Positions 1-8,985 of a stretch of 64,000 nucleotides of DNA are shown piece after piece. A model generated the notes under the pieces. The model was not told the origin of the DNA. It searched no databases and saw only the letters and a program-made list of their open reading frames with translations. The stretch covers positions 2,722,924 to 2,786,923 of the forward strand of contig NC_017857.3 in NCBI RefSeq assembly GCF_000260985.4. The letters run 5' to 3'. The translations under genes and the position numbers were made by a program. This DNA comes from Methylophaga nitratireducenticrescens (lineage in GTDB: Bacteria; Pseudomonadota; Gammaproteobacteria; Nitrosococcales; Methylophagaceae). Position 1 is the first letter of the stretch, and each line of letters opens with the position of its first letter.

Positions 1-2
1 GT

Positions 3-893
3 CAGGTGATGACTGCAAAACATCTGGGTATTCAATTAAATCAGGCATTACAGCAACACCCAACGCTAAGCATTCTGACACCGATTCACGTTAACAGCCT
101 GGAGCAAAACGCGACATCGGTCAGTGTAAATTTATCTGATGGCCAGCAACTCACAACCAGATTACTGGTCGGTGCCGATGGCCAATTTTCCACCATTCGC
201 AACCTGTTGGGTTTAACCAGTTGGCAGCGTGAATATCAACAAACCGCCATCACTGCAAATGTAATACCTGAACGAGCCCATCAAAACTGGGCTTACGAAC
301 GATTTACTGAACATGGCCCGTTAGCCTTATTGCCGATGTCCGAGGGTCGTTGCAGTTTGGTATGGACGGTGAAAACAGGTGAAGAACAGGCCCTGTTATT
401 AAGTAACGAACAGCAATTTGCTGAACAGCTGCAAAAAGCCTTTGGCTACCGGCTCGGACATTTTGAAAAAATCGGTCAGCGAAGCAGCTACCCATTAGGA
501 TTAATGCAAACCAATCAGCCTGTCCAAAATCGAGTCGTGTTAATTGGCAATGCAGCTCACAGTCTGCACCCCATTGCCGGGCAGGGCTTTAATCTTGGAT
601 TACGTGATGCAGCGGTCCTGGCAGAGTTGATCGCCGCCCGTCCTGAAGACTGTGGTCATGCCAGTCTGTTACAGGATTATTCCAACTGGCAGCAACAGGA
701 TCAGGATAAAGTGGTCAATGCTACGGATTTCCTTGTGAATACCTTCAGCAATAACCATTTTCTGCTTGGACATGGTCGTTCGCTCAGTCTTGCGTTACTT
801 AATGGACTGCCGAGATTAAAAAATCAGCTGGCTAAAACAAGCATGGGACTTAGCGGAAAACAGTCCAGACTTAGTCGGGGACTGCCATTATGA
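3..893 (+). CDS. ubiH: UbiH, 2-octaprenyl-6-methoxyphenol hydroxylase (5' end cut off by window)
   Basis: FAD-dependent monooxygenase of aerobic ubiquinone biosynthesis, acting at the inner membrane on the isoprenylated ring. The reading frame is open to the left edge, so about 100 N-terminal residues with the first GxGxxG FAD motif lie outside the window. The visible part holds the second FAD motif (VGADG), an ERFTEHGPLALLPMSEGRCSL stretch typical of UbiH, and the C-terminal FAD-binding motif NAAHSLHPIAGQGFNLGLRD. In-frame ATG codons near base 9 are internal, not starts. The stop overlaps the start of ubiI by four bases (ATGA), so the two are almost certainly co-translated. UbiH is favoured over UbiF by these motifs and by the ubiH-ubiI order. 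Confidence 0.9.
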   Translation, partial: QVMTAKHLGIQLNQALQQHPTLSILTPIHVNSLEQNATSVSVNLSDGQQLTTRLLVGADGQFSTIRNLLGLTSWQREYQQTAITANVIPERAHQNWAYERFTEHGPLALLPMSEGRCSLVWTVKTGEEQALLLSNEQQFAEQLQKAFGYRLGHFEKIGQRSSYPLGLMQTNQPVQNRVVLIGNAAHSLHPIAGQGFNLGLRDAAVLAELIAARPEDCGHASLLQDYSNWQQQDQDKVVNATDFLVNTFSNNHFLLGHGRSLSLALLNGLPRLKNQLAKTSMGLSGKQSRLSRGLPL

Positions 894-2062
894 AAAACCA
901 CTATGAGGTAATTATTGTCGGTGGTGGCATGGTCGGCGCCACCTTTGCCCTGTTACTGGCAAAGCAAACTGATTTAAAGATTGCCTTAGTTGAAGCGCAT
1001 CAAACAGAACAACTGGCGGTTGATGATGCTCCATCGCAACGTGTCAGTGCGATTAACCCTTCAAGCCAGCGAATCCTGACAGAGATAAATGTTTGGCAAA
1101 ATCTGTATACCTCTCGACTGGGTCCCTTTGAAAAAATGCAGGTTTGGGAGACAGCCGATAGTGTTCTGCAATTCTCGGCAGCTGAAATCGGCATCGACTA
1201 TCTTGGCCATATTGTTGAAAATCAGCTTATTCAGCATCAGGCAATCGCTTTAGCCGCCAACCATCAGCAAATTGATTTAATCTGTCCCGAAAATCCACAA
1301 CATTATCAGACTGGTCAAATCACTCTGAAAAATGGCAAAGTTTTAACCGCTGACCTCATTGTAGCTGCCGATGGATCACATTCCTTATTACGCGAGCAAG
1401 CCGGTATTAACAGCCGGGGCTGGGCTTACCACCAACATGGCCTGGTCGCGACAATACATACTGAACAGCCGCATCAGAAAACCGCCTGGCAGCGTTTTTT
1501 ACCCGGTGGCCCACTCGCCTTTTTACCATTAAATGATACACATTTGTGCTCGATCGTCTGGTCCTTACCAACTGAGCAGGCAGAACAACTTAAAGCGCTC
1601 AACAAAAACAGTTTTGAATTGAGACTGGCTGAAGCATTTGATCATCAACTGGGCAAAGTTGAGCTGGTTTCTGAACGAGCCAGCTTCCCGCTGGCATTAG
1701 CGCATGCCCGAGAATATGTGAAACCCGGGTTTGCCTTACTGGGTGATGCGGCGCACACCATTCACCCATTAGCCGGACAAGGTGTGAATATAGGTCTGCA
1801 GGATGCCAGGGCGTTGGCAGAAACCCTTGCCTGGGCAGTACAGCATCAACGTCAGATTGGCAGTTTGCATACGTTAAAAAAATATCAACGCCGTCGTTTA
1901 GCGGAAAATCTGCTGATGCAGTTCAGTATGGATGGTTTTCATCGACTGTTTACCCAGTCTGCTACACCTGTCAGCTGGTTGAGAACAGCCGGAATGAAGC
2001 AGGTCAACAAATCTCAGTGGTTGAAAAAACGTATTATGCTGCAGGCGATTGGCGCAAAATAA
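890..2062 (+). CDS. ubiI: UbiI (VisC)-type ubiquinone biosynthesis FAD hydroxylase
   Basis: A 390-residue flavoprotein monooxygenase, full length for the family, that would hydroxylate the C5 position of the ubiquinone ring precursor. Residues 7-16 hold the N-terminal dinucleotide motif (IIVGGGMVGA), RVSAIN follows near residue 48, AADGSHS near 160, and GDAAHTIHPLAGQGVNIG near 285. The LGHIVEN and LCSIVWSL stretches match UbiI better than UbiF or UbiH. It starts inside the ubiH stop. The order ubiH-ubiI is the same as in Escherichia coli, where pepP precedes it. It ends only four bases before the convergent lipoprotein gene; no terminator hairpin is visible between them. Confidence 0.88.
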   Translation: MKNHYEVIIVGGGMVGATFALLLAKQTDLKIALVEAHQTEQLAVDDAPSQRVSAINPSSQRILTEINVWQNLYTSRLGPFEKMQVWETADSVLQFSAAEIGIDYLGHIVENQLIQHQAIALAANHQQIDLICPENPQHYQTGQITLKNGKVLTADLIVAADGSHSLLREQAGINSRGWAYHQHGLVATIHTEQPHQKTAWQRFLPGGPLAFLPLNDTHLCSIVWSLPTEQAEQLKALNKNSFELRLAEAFDHQLGKVELVSERASFPLALAHAREYVKPGFALLGDAAHTIHPLAGQGVNIGLQDARALAETLAWAVQHQRQIGSLHTLKKYQRRRLAENLLMQFSMDGFHRLFTQSATPVSWLRTAGMKQVNKSQWLKKRIMLQAIGAK

Positions 2063-2066
2063 GTTG

Positions 2067-2759
2067 TCAGATGGGTAAAAACATCATCGAGGCCGCTTGC
2101 ACCACCACCGTTTTTACTAATCGGCCGTTTTTCTGTGCAATGATGGCGGAAATATTATCCTGAGTCGCGATCATGCCACCAATAATACGTTGAAAACTCA
2201 AGTTCCTGGACTCATCCTGCAGGCTGTCACTGAGTAATAACCGCTTACCTTTTGCATCACGCTTTTCCGCCAGCATCCACGCCGCAATTTCGATATTTCG
2301 TGCGCTGTTATAAAGTTTTTGCTGATCAATAGATGACAGATAATAAAATTCTGACTGATTGTTGTACGACGCCATTAACATCCGCCGCATGCCCACAGTA
2401 AAGGCCAGTACTCTGTCTCCATCATAATCATCCGTCAGAGCCAGACGTATAATCTCGGTCGGTTCAAACCCATCCCATTTGGCAAAACCGACATCCGCCG
2501 GATACATAAATAATCTGGCTACGCTGTCTTCCAGTGTGCGCATATGACGATCATGACGCTGATTGGGATTGCGTTGATAAAGTTTGATAGTTAACGTTTT
2601 CAAATCCTGCATAACCCGTTGCTGATGCAGTTCGATCACATCATCAATGTTACTTTTGGCAAAGCTGGAAAGGTTGGGTGGACCGTCACTCGAATTGGCC
2701 GCGCAAGCTGAAAATAAACCGAAAACACTGCAAAGCAGGACAAGCTTAAGCCATTGCAT
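2067..2759 (-). CDS. Hypothetical lipoprotein, 230 aa
   Basis: Not assigned to a known function. The protein begins with a lipoprotein signal: a short charged start, a hydrophobic run and an FSAC lipobox, followed by CAANSSDG. The mature part is mostly helical with many charged residues (DDVIELHQQRVMQDLKTL) and a distinctive GMRRMLMASYNN segment. An upstream in-frame ATG at 2867 would add 36 residues that bury the signal peptide, so the start at 2759, which has AGGAGAG seven bases ahead, is preferred. The start overlaps the end of the preceding small gene by 14 bases. It is third in a run rhlB-ORF109-lipoprotein. Likely in the outer membrane or periplasm. Confidence 0.8.
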   Translation of the reverse strand: MQWLKLVLLCSVFGLFSACAANSSDGPPNLSSFAKSNIDDVIELHQQRVMQDLKTLTIKLYQRNPNQRHDRHMRTLEDSVARLFMYPADVGFAKWDGFEPTEIIRLALTDDYDGDRVLAFTVGMRRMLMASYNNQSEFYYLSSIDQQKLYNSARNIEIAAWMLAEKRDAKGKRLLLSDSLQDESRNLSFQRIIGGMIATQDNISAIIAQKNGRLVKTVVVQAASMMFLPI

Positions 2760-3075
2760 CAAATAATCTCTCCTGAGTCGGAACATCCCTAAGGGCCTCA
2801 ACCTGCAAGTAGGCCTGTACTTGGGCTGGCAATCTGTTCTGGACAGTATCCTCACGCTCAGTTTCACGATTAGTCAGACTGAAATTACGAATATAACGTG
2901 CTTGTTGACTATCATTTTCATTGGTTACCCCAATGACCGGACGGCTGATAACAGGCTGGCGATTTACATTATTGAAATCAGATTGTTTATCCAGCCCCAC
3001 TGGGAGTCGAACAGACGACTCATCCGGTGGTTTTGTCGGAGTAAAAAGTACCGGTAGGTTACTATTGATTTGCAT
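2746..3075 (-). CDS. Hypothetical protein, 109 aa, between rhlB and a lipoprotein gene
   Basis: I do not recognise this protein. It is hydrophilic, has no signal peptide or membrane segment, and is proline- and asparagine-rich in the first half ([22 protein letters not shown]), with a charged helical C-terminus ([15 protein letters not shown]). Its start overlaps the rhlB stop by 14 bases and its stop overlaps the lipoprotein start by 14 bases. This arrangement strongly suggests translational coupling and argues that the frame is real. A role cannot be deduced; a surface or regulatory role linked to the lipoprotein is only a guess. Confidence 0.65.
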   Translation of the reverse strand: MQINSNLPVLFTPTKPPDESSVRLPVGLDKQSDFNNVNRQPVISRPVIGVTNENDSQQARYIRNFSLTNRETEREDTVQNRLPAQVQAYLQVEALRDVPTQERLFDAMA

Positions 3076-4378
3076 CCGAAGTTACCGGTTTATTGTGGCC
3101 ATTATTACGCTTGCCGTCGCGTGGACGATTGTTATGGCTTTTATCTCCACGAGCTTTATTTTTATGGCGTGGGGCCGGATTTCGTTCAGCTTTGATTCTG
3201 GGCTGAGGTGTTTCCAACTGCTCATCAGTGCTTTGCGCTACTGGCAATTTATGTTTGATATAGTGCTCTATATCTGGCAACGAAAACGCATATTCCTCAC
3301 AGGCCAGACTAATGGCGATACCACTGGCACCCGCCCGCGCAGTTCTCCCCGTACGATGCACATAGTCTTCAGCATCCTGCGGTAAATCAAAGTTGAACAC
3401 ATGACTGACTTCAGGAATATGTAACCCACGAGCGGCCACATCGGTTGCCACCAGATACGGAAACTCACCATCCTGGAAATGTTTTAACAGGCTTTCACGT
3501 TTTTTCTGCGGTACATCGCCAGATAATAAAGCGGCTTTGTAGCCGTTACCTTCCAGATAGCCCCATACCCGCTCGGCGACTTGTTTTGTGTTGACAAAAA
3601 CAATGCTACGGACTGGTTGAATTCGCTTTATTAATGCCAGCAGTAACGGTATTTTTTCTTCATTTGAAGGGTAATAAACCCATTCTTCAATCCGATCACC
3701 CATCATTTTTTCCGGCTCGACCTGCACTTTCTCCGGATTATTCATATGTTCGTAAGCCAGCTCAGTCACTTTATAACTAAGTGTGGCAGAAAAGAGCATG
3801 CCTAAACGCTTTTCAGGACTGGGTAAGCGGCGCAGGAAAAATCTCACGTCTTTAATAAAGCCCAGATCAAACATTCGGTCTGCTTCATCCAGCACCACTG
3901 CTTCAATTTTATTAAGGTTAAACACCCGTTGTTTATGGAAATCCAGCAGACGTCCCGGTGTACCAATCAAAACATCACAACCGTCATCGATTGCATCACG
4001 TTGACGTTGATAATCTTTACCGCCATGCGCGATCACAATGCGCAATCCGGCATGACTGTTTAGTAATTCAGCATCTTTTACAATCTGAATTGCCAATTCC
4101 CGAGTGGGTGCCAATATTAACGCGCGAGGTTGCTTTGAAGTCGATTTTTGCGCATCCTGATTCGCTAATAAGCGTTGAAATGTGGCTAATAAAAAGGCGA
4201 TGGTTTTTCCGGTGCCTGTTTGTGCCTGACCCGCGACATCGTGGTTTGCCAGCAATAAAGGTAAAGACTGAGCCTGAATTGGCGTGCAAAATTCAAAACC
4301 GGCTTGCTGCAAGCCTTTCTGCAGGAGCGGATGGAGTGGCAGCGATGAAAATGCCGTGTCGGTGAGGTGAGCACTCAT
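3062..4378 (-). CDS. rhlB: RhlB, DEAD-box ATP-dependent RNA helicase
   Basis: A 438-residue DEAD-box helicase; in E. coli the enzyme unwinds RNA for RNase E in the degradosome. All core motifs are visible: Q-motif (FCTPIQAQ), motif [20 protein letters not shown], motif [22 protein letters not shown] and [10 protein letters not shown]. The C-terminal tail of about 60 residues is rich in Arg, Lys and Asn ([20 protein letters not shown]) and probably binds RNA. It diverges from trxA, the same arrangement as rhlB/trxA in enterobacteria, which supports RhlB over RhlE or SrmB. A second DEAD-box gene (9956-11176) and rne are also in this window. Confidence 0.92.
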   Translation of the reverse strand: MSAHLTDTAFSSLPLHPLLQKGLQQAGFEFCTPIQAQSLPLLLANHDVAGQAQTGTGKTIAFLLATFQRLLANQDAQKSTSKQPRALILAPTRELAIQIVKDAELLNSHAGLRIVIAHGGKDYQRQRDAIDDGCDVLIGTPGRLLDFHKQRVFNLNKIEAVVLDEADRMFDLGFIKDVRFFLRRLPSPEKRLGMLFSATLSYKVTELAYEHMNNPEKVQVEPEKMMGDRIEEWVYYPSNEEKIPLLLALIKRIQPVRSIVFVNTKQVAERVWGYLEGNGYKAALLSGDVPQKKRESLLKHFQDGEFPYLVATDVAARGLHIPEVSHVFNFDLPQDAEDYVHRTGRTARAGASGIAISLACEEYAFSLPDIEHYIKHKLPVAQSTDEQLETPQPRIKAERNPAPRHKNKARGDKSHNNRPRDGKRNNGHNKPVTSDANQ

Positions 4379-4478
4379 ATAAATACTTGCATTACCTTTA
4401 CTGATAAGAAAAAATGTTACTCAATGTTGGCTTGCGAGTATAGCGGTCCAATACTTTAGATACCACTGGAGATAAAAC

Positions 4479-4805
4479 ATGAGCGAAAACGTCACAAATG
4501 TGACCGATGGCGACTTTGACAGCCTGGTTCTACAGTCTGATATGCCTGTATTGGTTGATTACTGGGCTGAATGGTGCGGTCCATGCAAAATGATTGCGCC
4601 GGTGCTGGAAGAAATTGGCGCTGAATATGCAGGAAAATTGAAAGTCTGCAAACTGAACATCGATGAAAATCCAGATACCCCACCTCGTTATGGTATTCGT
4701 GGTATCCCGACATTGATGCTGTTTAAAGATGGTGAAGTGGAAGCCACTAAAGTCGGCGCTTTGACCAAATCACAATTGGCTGCGTTTCTCGACAGCAACA
4801 TCTAA
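4479..4805 (+). CDS. trxA: Thioredoxin 1
   Basis: A cytoplasmic thiol-disulfide reductant of 108 residues, the usual length. The redox site WCGPC is at residues 32-36 and the cis-proline segment [14 protein letters not shown] near residue 75. It lies divergent from rhlB with a 100-base shared promoter region and is followed at once by a hairpin terminator, so it is probably monocistronic. A GGAG ribosome site sits about eight bases before the ATG. Product identity is essentially certain. Confidence 0.97.
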   Translation: MSENVTNVTDGDFDSLVLQSDMPVLVDYWAEWCGPCKMIAPVLEEIGAEYAGKLKVCKLNIDENPDTPPRYGIRGIPTLMLFKDGEVEATKVGALTKSQLAAFLDSNI

Positions 4806-4820
4806 ATCCATAATGCAATG

Positions 4821-4845
4821 CTATCCCCACTATCTGTGGGGATAG
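4821..4845 (+). terminator. Intrinsic terminator after trxA
   Basis: A perfect ten-base-pair inverted repeat, CTATCCCCAC then TATCT loop then GTGGGGATAG, begins 15 bases after the trxA stop. The tail is only moderately T-rich (TTGTATCT), so termination may be incomplete or bidirectional. Confidence 0.75.
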
Positions 4846-4935
4846 TTGTATCTATAGATGCCTTAACCCACTGCATCGCATATTATTTCCAGCTGATGCT
4901 TTTCCGGGCCACCACTCCGAAATGTTACGAAACTA

Positions 4936-7098
4936 ATGGATGTATCTGAACTACTTGATGATCTGAACAAACCACAACGTGAAGCTGTTGCCGCACCGCT
5001 GGGGCATACGCGCATTCTTGCTGGTGCAGGAAGTGGTAAAACACGTGTTCTGGTACATCGAATTGCCTGGCTGATTCAGGCAGAAGCCTTATCACCGGCA
5101 AACATCCTTGCTGTTACTTTCACCAATAAAGCTGCCGCAGAAATGCGTGGGCGTATTGAACAGATGCTCGGCTATCCTATTGGCGGTATGTGGGTTGGTA
5201 CCTTCCATGGTCTGGCGCACCGCTTACTGCGTTCCCATTGGCAAGAGGCTGGGTTGCCGCAAGGTTTCCAGATCCTCGACAGCGATGATCAATTACGCAT
5301 GATCAAACGCATTATCCGTGGCATGTCACTGGACGAAGCTCAGTGGCCCCCCAAGCAGGCTCAGTGGTATATCAACGGCCAGAAAGATGAAGGTCTTCGT
5401 GCCGCACATCTGCAAGCCGGGGAAGATCCCTATTCACAAAACATGCTGGCAATTTATCTGGCTTATGAGCAAGCCTGTGAACGTGCCGGAGTGGTCGATT
5501 TTGGCGAGTTACTGCTGCGCAGCCATGAATTGTGGCTGAAACGCCCTGATATTCTGGCGCATTATCAACAACGTTTTTCGCAGATCTTGGTCGATGAGTT
5601 TCAGGATACCAATACCATTCAGTATGCCTGGATAAGAGTGCTGGCCGGTCAAACTGGACATCTGTTTATTGTCGGTGACGATGATCAGTCAATTTACGGC
5701 TGGCGCGGCGCCAAAATCGAGAATATCCAGAAATTTCATAAAGATTATCCCGATGCTAGCACCGTAAGGTTGGAGCAAAACTATCGTTCTACCGGCAATA
5801 TTTTGGCCGTCGCCAATGCGGTTATCGCGAATAACAGTGAACGTCTTGGCAAGGAGCTGTGGACCGAAGATGCCGATGGTGAGCCTATCCAGCTTTATAA
5901 CGCTTATAACGAACGCGATGAAGCCGCCTACCTGGTGCAGGAAGTACGTAACTGGATGAATCAGGGTGGTCAGCGCAGTGATGTTGCCGTGCTGTATCGT
6001 TCCAACGCTCAGTCACGGGTCATTGAAGAAGCCTTGATGCAGTCGGCTGTGCCCTATCGGGTTTATGGCGGTCTACGGTTCTTTGAACGTGCTGAAATCA
6101 AGGATGTATTGTCATATCTCAGGCTAATCAGTAATCGACGTGATGATGCGGCATTTGAACGGGTAGTGAACACGCCTACCAGAGGTATTGGAGCAGCAAC
6201 ATTAACCCAGTTGCGTCAACATGCCCGCGAAACCAACCAGACCATGTGGCAATCTGCCGTGGATTTTCTGCAGCAAAAAATATTACCTGCACGCGCAGCC
6301 AATGCTTTGTCGGCTTTTCTGACATTGATCGATTCATTAACACCAGAAGACGACACTATGTCGTTACATGAGCTCACGGCATTAGTGATTGATGAAAGTG
6401 GGCTACGCACGCACTTCGCCAAGGATAAAACCGAAAAAGGTCAGGGTCGTATTGAAAACATGGACGAACTGATTAATGCCAGCCGGGAATTTATGCGCGC
6501 TGACGATGAAGAAGAGATGCCGTTACTGGATGCTTTTCTTGCGCACGCCGCTTTGGAAGCTGGCGAAAATCAGGGTGATCAATGGCAGGATTGCGTGCAG
6601 TTAATGACCCTGCATTCCGCCAAAGGTCTGGAATTTCCCATCGTCTTTATGGTGGGGATGGAAGAAGGCCTTTTCCCCGGCCAGAAATCAGCGGATGACC
6701 CACTGCGGCTGGCTGAAGAGCGCCGTCTTTGTTATGTCGGCATGACCCGGGCCCGTAAAACACTCTATCTGTTGTATACCGAATCACGCTATTTGTATGG
6801 GCAGGAAATGCATCCCCGCCCTTCGCGCTTTTTAAGTGAAATCCCTGCTGAACGAGTTCATCAGGTACGTTCTCCACAGAATATGGCTGCGTCGGGTCTG
6901 ACGGCACTTGCCAGTCGATCACAATCAGCTGATGATAACGGTTTCAGAACCGGGCAACAGGTGATGCATCAGAAATTTGGGCAAGGGGTGATTATTGACA
7001 CTGAAGGCAATGGCAGTCACGCTCGGGTCCATGTGAATTTCAAACAAGCCGGAAGTAAATGGCTGGTCTTGGCCTATGCCAAACTTGAAACCTTGTAA
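4936..7098 (+). CDS. uvrD: UvrD, DNA helicase II
   Basis: A 720-residue superfamily-1A 3'-5' DNA helicase for nucleotide excision and mismatch repair. Visible motifs are Q/I (Walker A AGAGSGKT, Lys35), TFTNKAAAEMRGR, motif II DEFQDTN near residue 220, GDDDQSIYGWRGA, EQNYRST, LMTLHSAKGLEF and VGMTRARK. The C-terminus (QKFGQGVIIDTEG, KWLVLAYAKLE) is the conserved UvrD tail that binds RNA polymerase and partner proteins, which distinguishes it from Rep and PcrA-like relatives. The downstream TRAP-type gene begins 16 bases after its stop, so read-through transcription is likely. Confidence 0.94.
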   Translation: MDVSELLDDLNKPQREAVAAPLGHTRILAGAGSGKTRVLVHRIAWLIQAEALSPANILAVTFTNKAAAEMRGRIEQMLGYPIGGMWVGTFHGLAHRLLRSHWQEAGLPQGFQILDSDDQLRMIKRIIRGMSLDEAQWPPKQAQWYINGQKDEGLRAAHLQAGEDPYSQNMLAIYLAYEQACERAGVVDFGELLLRSHELWLKRPDILAHYQQRFSQILVDEFQDTNTIQYAWIRVLAGQTGHLFIVGDDDQSIYGWRGAKIENIQKFHKDYPDASTVRLEQNYRSTGNILAVANAVIANNSERLGKELWTEDADGEPIQLYNAYNERDEAAYLVQEVRNWMNQGGQRSDVAVLYRSNAQSRVIEEALMQSAVPYRVYGGLRFFERAEIKDVLSYLRLISNRRDDAAFERVVNTPTRGIGAATLTQLRQHARETNQTMWQSAVDFLQQKILPARAANALSAFLTLIDSLTPEDDTMSLHELTALVIDESGLRTHFAKDKTEKGQGRIENMDELINASREFMRADDEEEMPLLDAFLAHAALEAGENQGDQWQDCVQLMTLHSAKGLEFPIVFMVGMEEGLFPGQKSADDPLRLAEERRLCYVGMTRARKTLYLLYTESRYLYGQEMHPRPSRFLSEIPAERVHQVRSPQNMAASGLTALASRSQSADDNGFRTGQQVMHQKFGQGVIIDTEGNGSHARVHVNFKQAGSKWLVLAYAKLETL

Positions 7099-7113
7099 TT
7101 CAGGAAAACGATA

Positions 7114-8211
7114 ATGCATTTATCCGTATTTATACGACGCGTGGCATTGCTGGTAAGCATCTGCTTACTCTCCGCCTGTGGTCCTGATGACACTGGCCCG
7201 TTCAAAGAAGAAATTGATACCAGTAAAATCTATCGATGGAAAATGGTGACCGCCTGGCCACCAGGTTTCCCAGTGCTTCAGGAAGGGGCTGAACGCTTTG
7301 CTGCCAATCTGGAAGCCATGTCCAATGGTCGCCTCAAGGTTAAAGTATTTGCCGGTGGTGAATTGATTCCGGCTTTGCAGACTTTTGACGCCGTTTCCCA
7401 GGGGACCGTTGAAATGGGCCATGGCAGCGCCTATTACTGGGCAGGTAAAGTCCCTGAAGCACAGTTTTTCTCTACCGTCCCATTTGGCATGACCCCACGA
7501 GGCATGAATGCCTGGTTATATCATGGTGGTGGACTGGATTTATGGCGTGAAGTCTATGAGCCCTACAATATTGTGCCTTTTCCGTTAGGCAATACCGGCA
7601 TTCAAATGGGGGGTTGGTTTAATAAAGAAATCAATTCGATGGAGGATTTGCAAGGCTTAAAAATGCGTATCCCCGGCTTAGGAGGCAAAGTTTTCGCCAA
7701 AGCCGGTGGTAATCCCATTTTGCTTGCTGGCAGCGAAGTTTATACCGCGCTGGAACGCAATACCATTGACGCCACTGAGTGGATTGCGCCCTACCACGAT
7801 CAGCGTCTGGGTCTGCATCGCGCAGCCAAATTTTATTATTATCCGGGCTGGCAGGAACCAGGCGCTGTGCTGGAGCTCAGCATCAATAAACGTGCCTGGG
7901 ATTTATTGCCACCTGATTTGCAAGCTATTATCGAAAATGCAGCTAAAGCAGAAAATCTGTTAATGGCATCTGAAATGGAACAGAAGAATGTGGCTGCACT
8001 GGCAGAGTTACGCGAGCGCGAAGACATCAATATCGTTCCCTTCCCAGCGGATGTATTGAACACACTCAAACAAATTACTGAACAGACTCTGGCAGAAGAA
8101 GCTGCTGACAATCCCAAATTCAATCGTGTTCATCAAGCCTATAAAAACTTCCGTGAACAAGATGAAGATTGGGCGACTATTTCTGAAAAAGCCTATTTGG
8201 ATATCCCATAA
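7114..8211 (+). CDS. TRAP-type (DctP family) solute-binding lipoprotein
   Basis: A 365-residue extracytoplasmic binding protein of the TRAP transporter DctP family. The signal peptide ends in the lipobox LLSAC with Cys22 as the lipid anchor, so it is membrane-tethered rather than free. Family features are the KMVTAWPPGFP start of the mature fold, GRLKVKVFAGGELIP, the LQGLKMRIPGLGG region containing the arginine that usually clamps a carboxylate, and GSEVYTALERNTIDATEW. The WPPGFP and YYYPGWQEPG segments resemble 2-oxo-acid binding relatives. No dctQ or dctM membrane gene is adjacent, which is unusual. The ligand is unknown. It follows uvrD by 16 bases and leads a tight four-gene run. Confidence 0.88.
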   Translation: MHLSVFIRRVALLVSICLLSACGPDDTGPFKEEIDTSKIYRWKMVTAWPPGFPVLQEGAERFAANLEAMSNGRLKVKVFAGGELIPALQTFDAVSQGTVEMGHGSAYYWAGKVPEAQFFSTVPFGMTPRGMNAWLYHGGGLDLWREVYEPYNIVPFPLGNTGIQMGGWFNKEINSMEDLQGLKMRIPGLGGKVFAKAGGNPILLAGSEVYTALERNTIDATEWIAPYHDQRLGLHRAAKFYYYPGWQEPGAVLELSINKRAWDLLPPDLQAIIENAAKAENLLMASEMEQKNVAALAELREREDINIVPFPADVLNTLKQITEQTLAEEAADNPKFNRVHQAYKNFREQDEDWATISEKAYLDIP

Positions 8212-8213
8212 AC

Positions 8214-8465
8214 ATGGTACTTATTATTTTTACTCGTGAGGGTCTGGAAGCTTTTCAGGCTGAAATCAGTGATGATATTTCGGCGATCTGGCATAACCCT
8301 AAACTGCTGACAGAAGCTGAAATCGATCAATTTAAAAGCCAAGGCATCAATTGTGTTGAATTGCCGCAGATGATTGATGTTGAAAATAATAAGTCGACAT
8401 TGTGGGCTTTGGAATATGTCGAGAAAAACAGCCAGGATCAGGAGATTATGATTGAGTGCCCTTAA
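8214..8465 (+). CDS. Hypothetical protein, 83 aa
   Basis: I do not recognise a family. The protein is small, acidic and cytosolic in character, without signal peptide or membrane segment. It begins MVLIIFTREGLEAF and carries one internal cysteine in GINCVELP and another in the C-terminal IECP. The start is three bases after the TRAP gene stop, and its end overlaps the start of the DUF411 gene by 14 bases, so it is probably translated as part of this operon. The position between a solute-binding protein and a metal-binding protein gives no firm function. Confidence 0.65.
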   Translation: MVLIIFTREGLEAFQAEISDDISAIWHNPKLLTEAEIDQFKSQGINCVELPQMIDVENNKSTLWALEYVEKNSQDQEIMIECP

Positions 8466-8985
8466 TAAAATGCTAAATTTTGGCCTGACTTTACTGCTAA
8501 GTCTGGCTTTAGCCTCTACTCTCCACGCCAGCGAATGGGATCAGGCTCGTCTACAATTGGAAAAACTACAAACGATTACCGTATACCGTGACGCCAATTG
8601 TCAGTGCTGCCATAAATGGATTGAGCATCTCGAAAAACATCAATTTGAGGTGATTGATGAGATCAGTAATGATATGGCGACAATTAAACAAAAACTGGGC
8701 GTGCCCAATAACATGGCCTCCTGTCATACTGCCGTTATTAATGATTATGTGATCGAAGGGCATGTGCCGGCTGATGATATTAAGCAATTACTGATCGATC
8801 AACCTGCTCATATCGAAGGTTTGTCGGTTCCGCAGATGCCAGTCGGCACACCAGGCATGGAAATGGGCTCACGCAAGGATCATTTTATCGTCTTCAGTTT
8901 TGATCAGGATGCCCAATACCAGATGTTTAATGCTTATCAAACCAACGCTGAAAATAATTATCTGCCATTAAACTCTGCTGAGTAA
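8452..8985 (+). CDS. DUF411 periplasmic metal-binding protein
   Basis: A 177-residue exported protein of the DUF411 family, members of which are usually linked to copper or other metal handling. The TTG start at 8452 has an AGGAG ribosome site and gives a clean signal peptide (hydrophobic run ending LASTLHASE); an alternative ATG seven codons in would shorten it. Residues after the signal show the family hallmark VYRDANCQCCHKW with a CxCC cluster, then MASCHTAVI with a second Cys-His site, and GHVPADDIKQLL. Two methionine-rich stretches (PQMPVGTPGMEMG) could also bind metal. It sits between an unknown small gene and an EamA permease. Confidence 0.82.
   Translation: MSALNKMLNFGLTLLLSLALASTLHASEWDQARLQLEKLQTITVYRDANCQCCHKWIEHLEKHQFEVIDEISNDMATIKQKLGVPNNMASCHTAVINDYVIEGHVPADDIKQLLIDQPAHIEGLSVPQMPVGTPGMEMGSRKDHFIVFSFDQDAQYQMFNAYQTNAENNYLPLNSAE

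Noticed and set aside
2921-3385. 154-codon plus-strand frame opposite rhlB and its neighbour
   Set aside because: Antisense to well-supported coupled genes; composition not protein-like.
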